From Bugula neritina (taxonomy: Eukaryota; Bryozoa; Gymnolaemata; Cheilostomatida; Bugulidae), in NCBI GenBank assembly GCA_964035545.1, contig OZ037766.1:27917673-27981672 (forward strand): a stretch of 64,000 nucleotides of DNA. Reading direction: 5' to 3'. The notes beneath the pieces were generated by a model. It did not search any database. It saw only the letters and a list, made by a program, of their open reading frames with translations, and was not told the origin of the DNA. A program made the position numbers and the translations under genes. Positions 63,881-64,000 of this stretch are shown here, piece by piece. Position 1 is the stretch's first letter, and every line of letters starts with the position of its first letter.

Positions 63881-64000
63881 CTGAAAAAGTTATGTAACAA
63901 AATACAATAAAACACAAACTTAGACAGTTTTTATTATTCATCAACCAAAATACATTGTTTGAGTCTAAAGCATTCTAAATAATATGTTTTTAAAAAGATA

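Overview
The window is animal nuclear DNA, probably from an invertebrate. It is AT-rich and full of (TA)n tracts. Host genes are split by GT-AG introns, and there is a DEG/ENaC channel gene, an aromatic amino acid hydroxylase exon and a mixed set of eukaryotic mobile elements. I cannot name the species. Exon joins were made by hand from splice signals, reading phase and protein motifs.

Host genes. Three paralogous genes for small secreted cysteine-rich proteins lie at 282-1936 (-), 7059-8764 (+) and 26494-29145 (-). Each has a signal peptide and a diagnostic 119-nt exon with a CC-x-G-Y motif. A ten-exon DEG/ENaC sodium-channel gene runs from 58121 down to 32292 (-); its exons join in phase to 465 codons. 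A four-exon gene at 60099-62146 (+) gives 195 residues and looks like a divergent Bcl-2-family protein. The exon at 63761-63880 (-) is the C-terminal part of a phenylalanine/tryptophan hydroxylase that continues past the window.

Repeats. 9371-12940 is a 10/20-bp minisatellite with higher-order repeats. 14270-19060 (and, inverted, 3330-4870) is a ~355-bp satellite, cut by a 757-bp TIR element. There are three tRNA-derived SINE copies, several palindromic or MITE-like elements, one of them a perfect 282-bp palindrome, and many (TA)n tracts.

Mobile elements. 20322-24637 is an LTR retrotransposon with 513-bp LTRs that look identical. It keeps gag-protease-integrase but has lost reverse transcriptase and most of RNase H; a leftover RNase H end downstream of integrase indicates the unusual Gmr1-type order. 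Its LTR carries a heat-shock-element-like array upstream of a TATA box. 29735-30600 and 36330-36600 hold retrozyme-like repeats of about 272 nt, with four type I hammerhead ribozymes. 51520-52843 is a 5'-truncated Penelope-like element with a GIY-YIG endonuclease and an inverted copy of its own 3' end.

The centrepiece is a nearly intact 14.8-kb Polinton/Maverick (adintovirus-like) element at 36636-51458, inserted in a (TA)n tract in intron 6 of the channel gene. It has 541-bp terminal inverted repeats whose outer 114 bp fold on themselves as a hairpin. It encodes a fibre-like protein, a packaging ATPase, a phospholipase A2-integrase-chromodomain fusion, major and minor capsid proteins, a membrane-active-type protein, protein-primed DNA polymerase B, an adenain-type protease and three paralogous end-proximal proteins. 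Fifteen of its sixteen ORFs start in the exact context ATAAATG, like a late-virus promoter/initiator. The minor capsid (penton) gene is broken by a one-base shift at a G run, and the integrase has a shortened D-to-E spacing.
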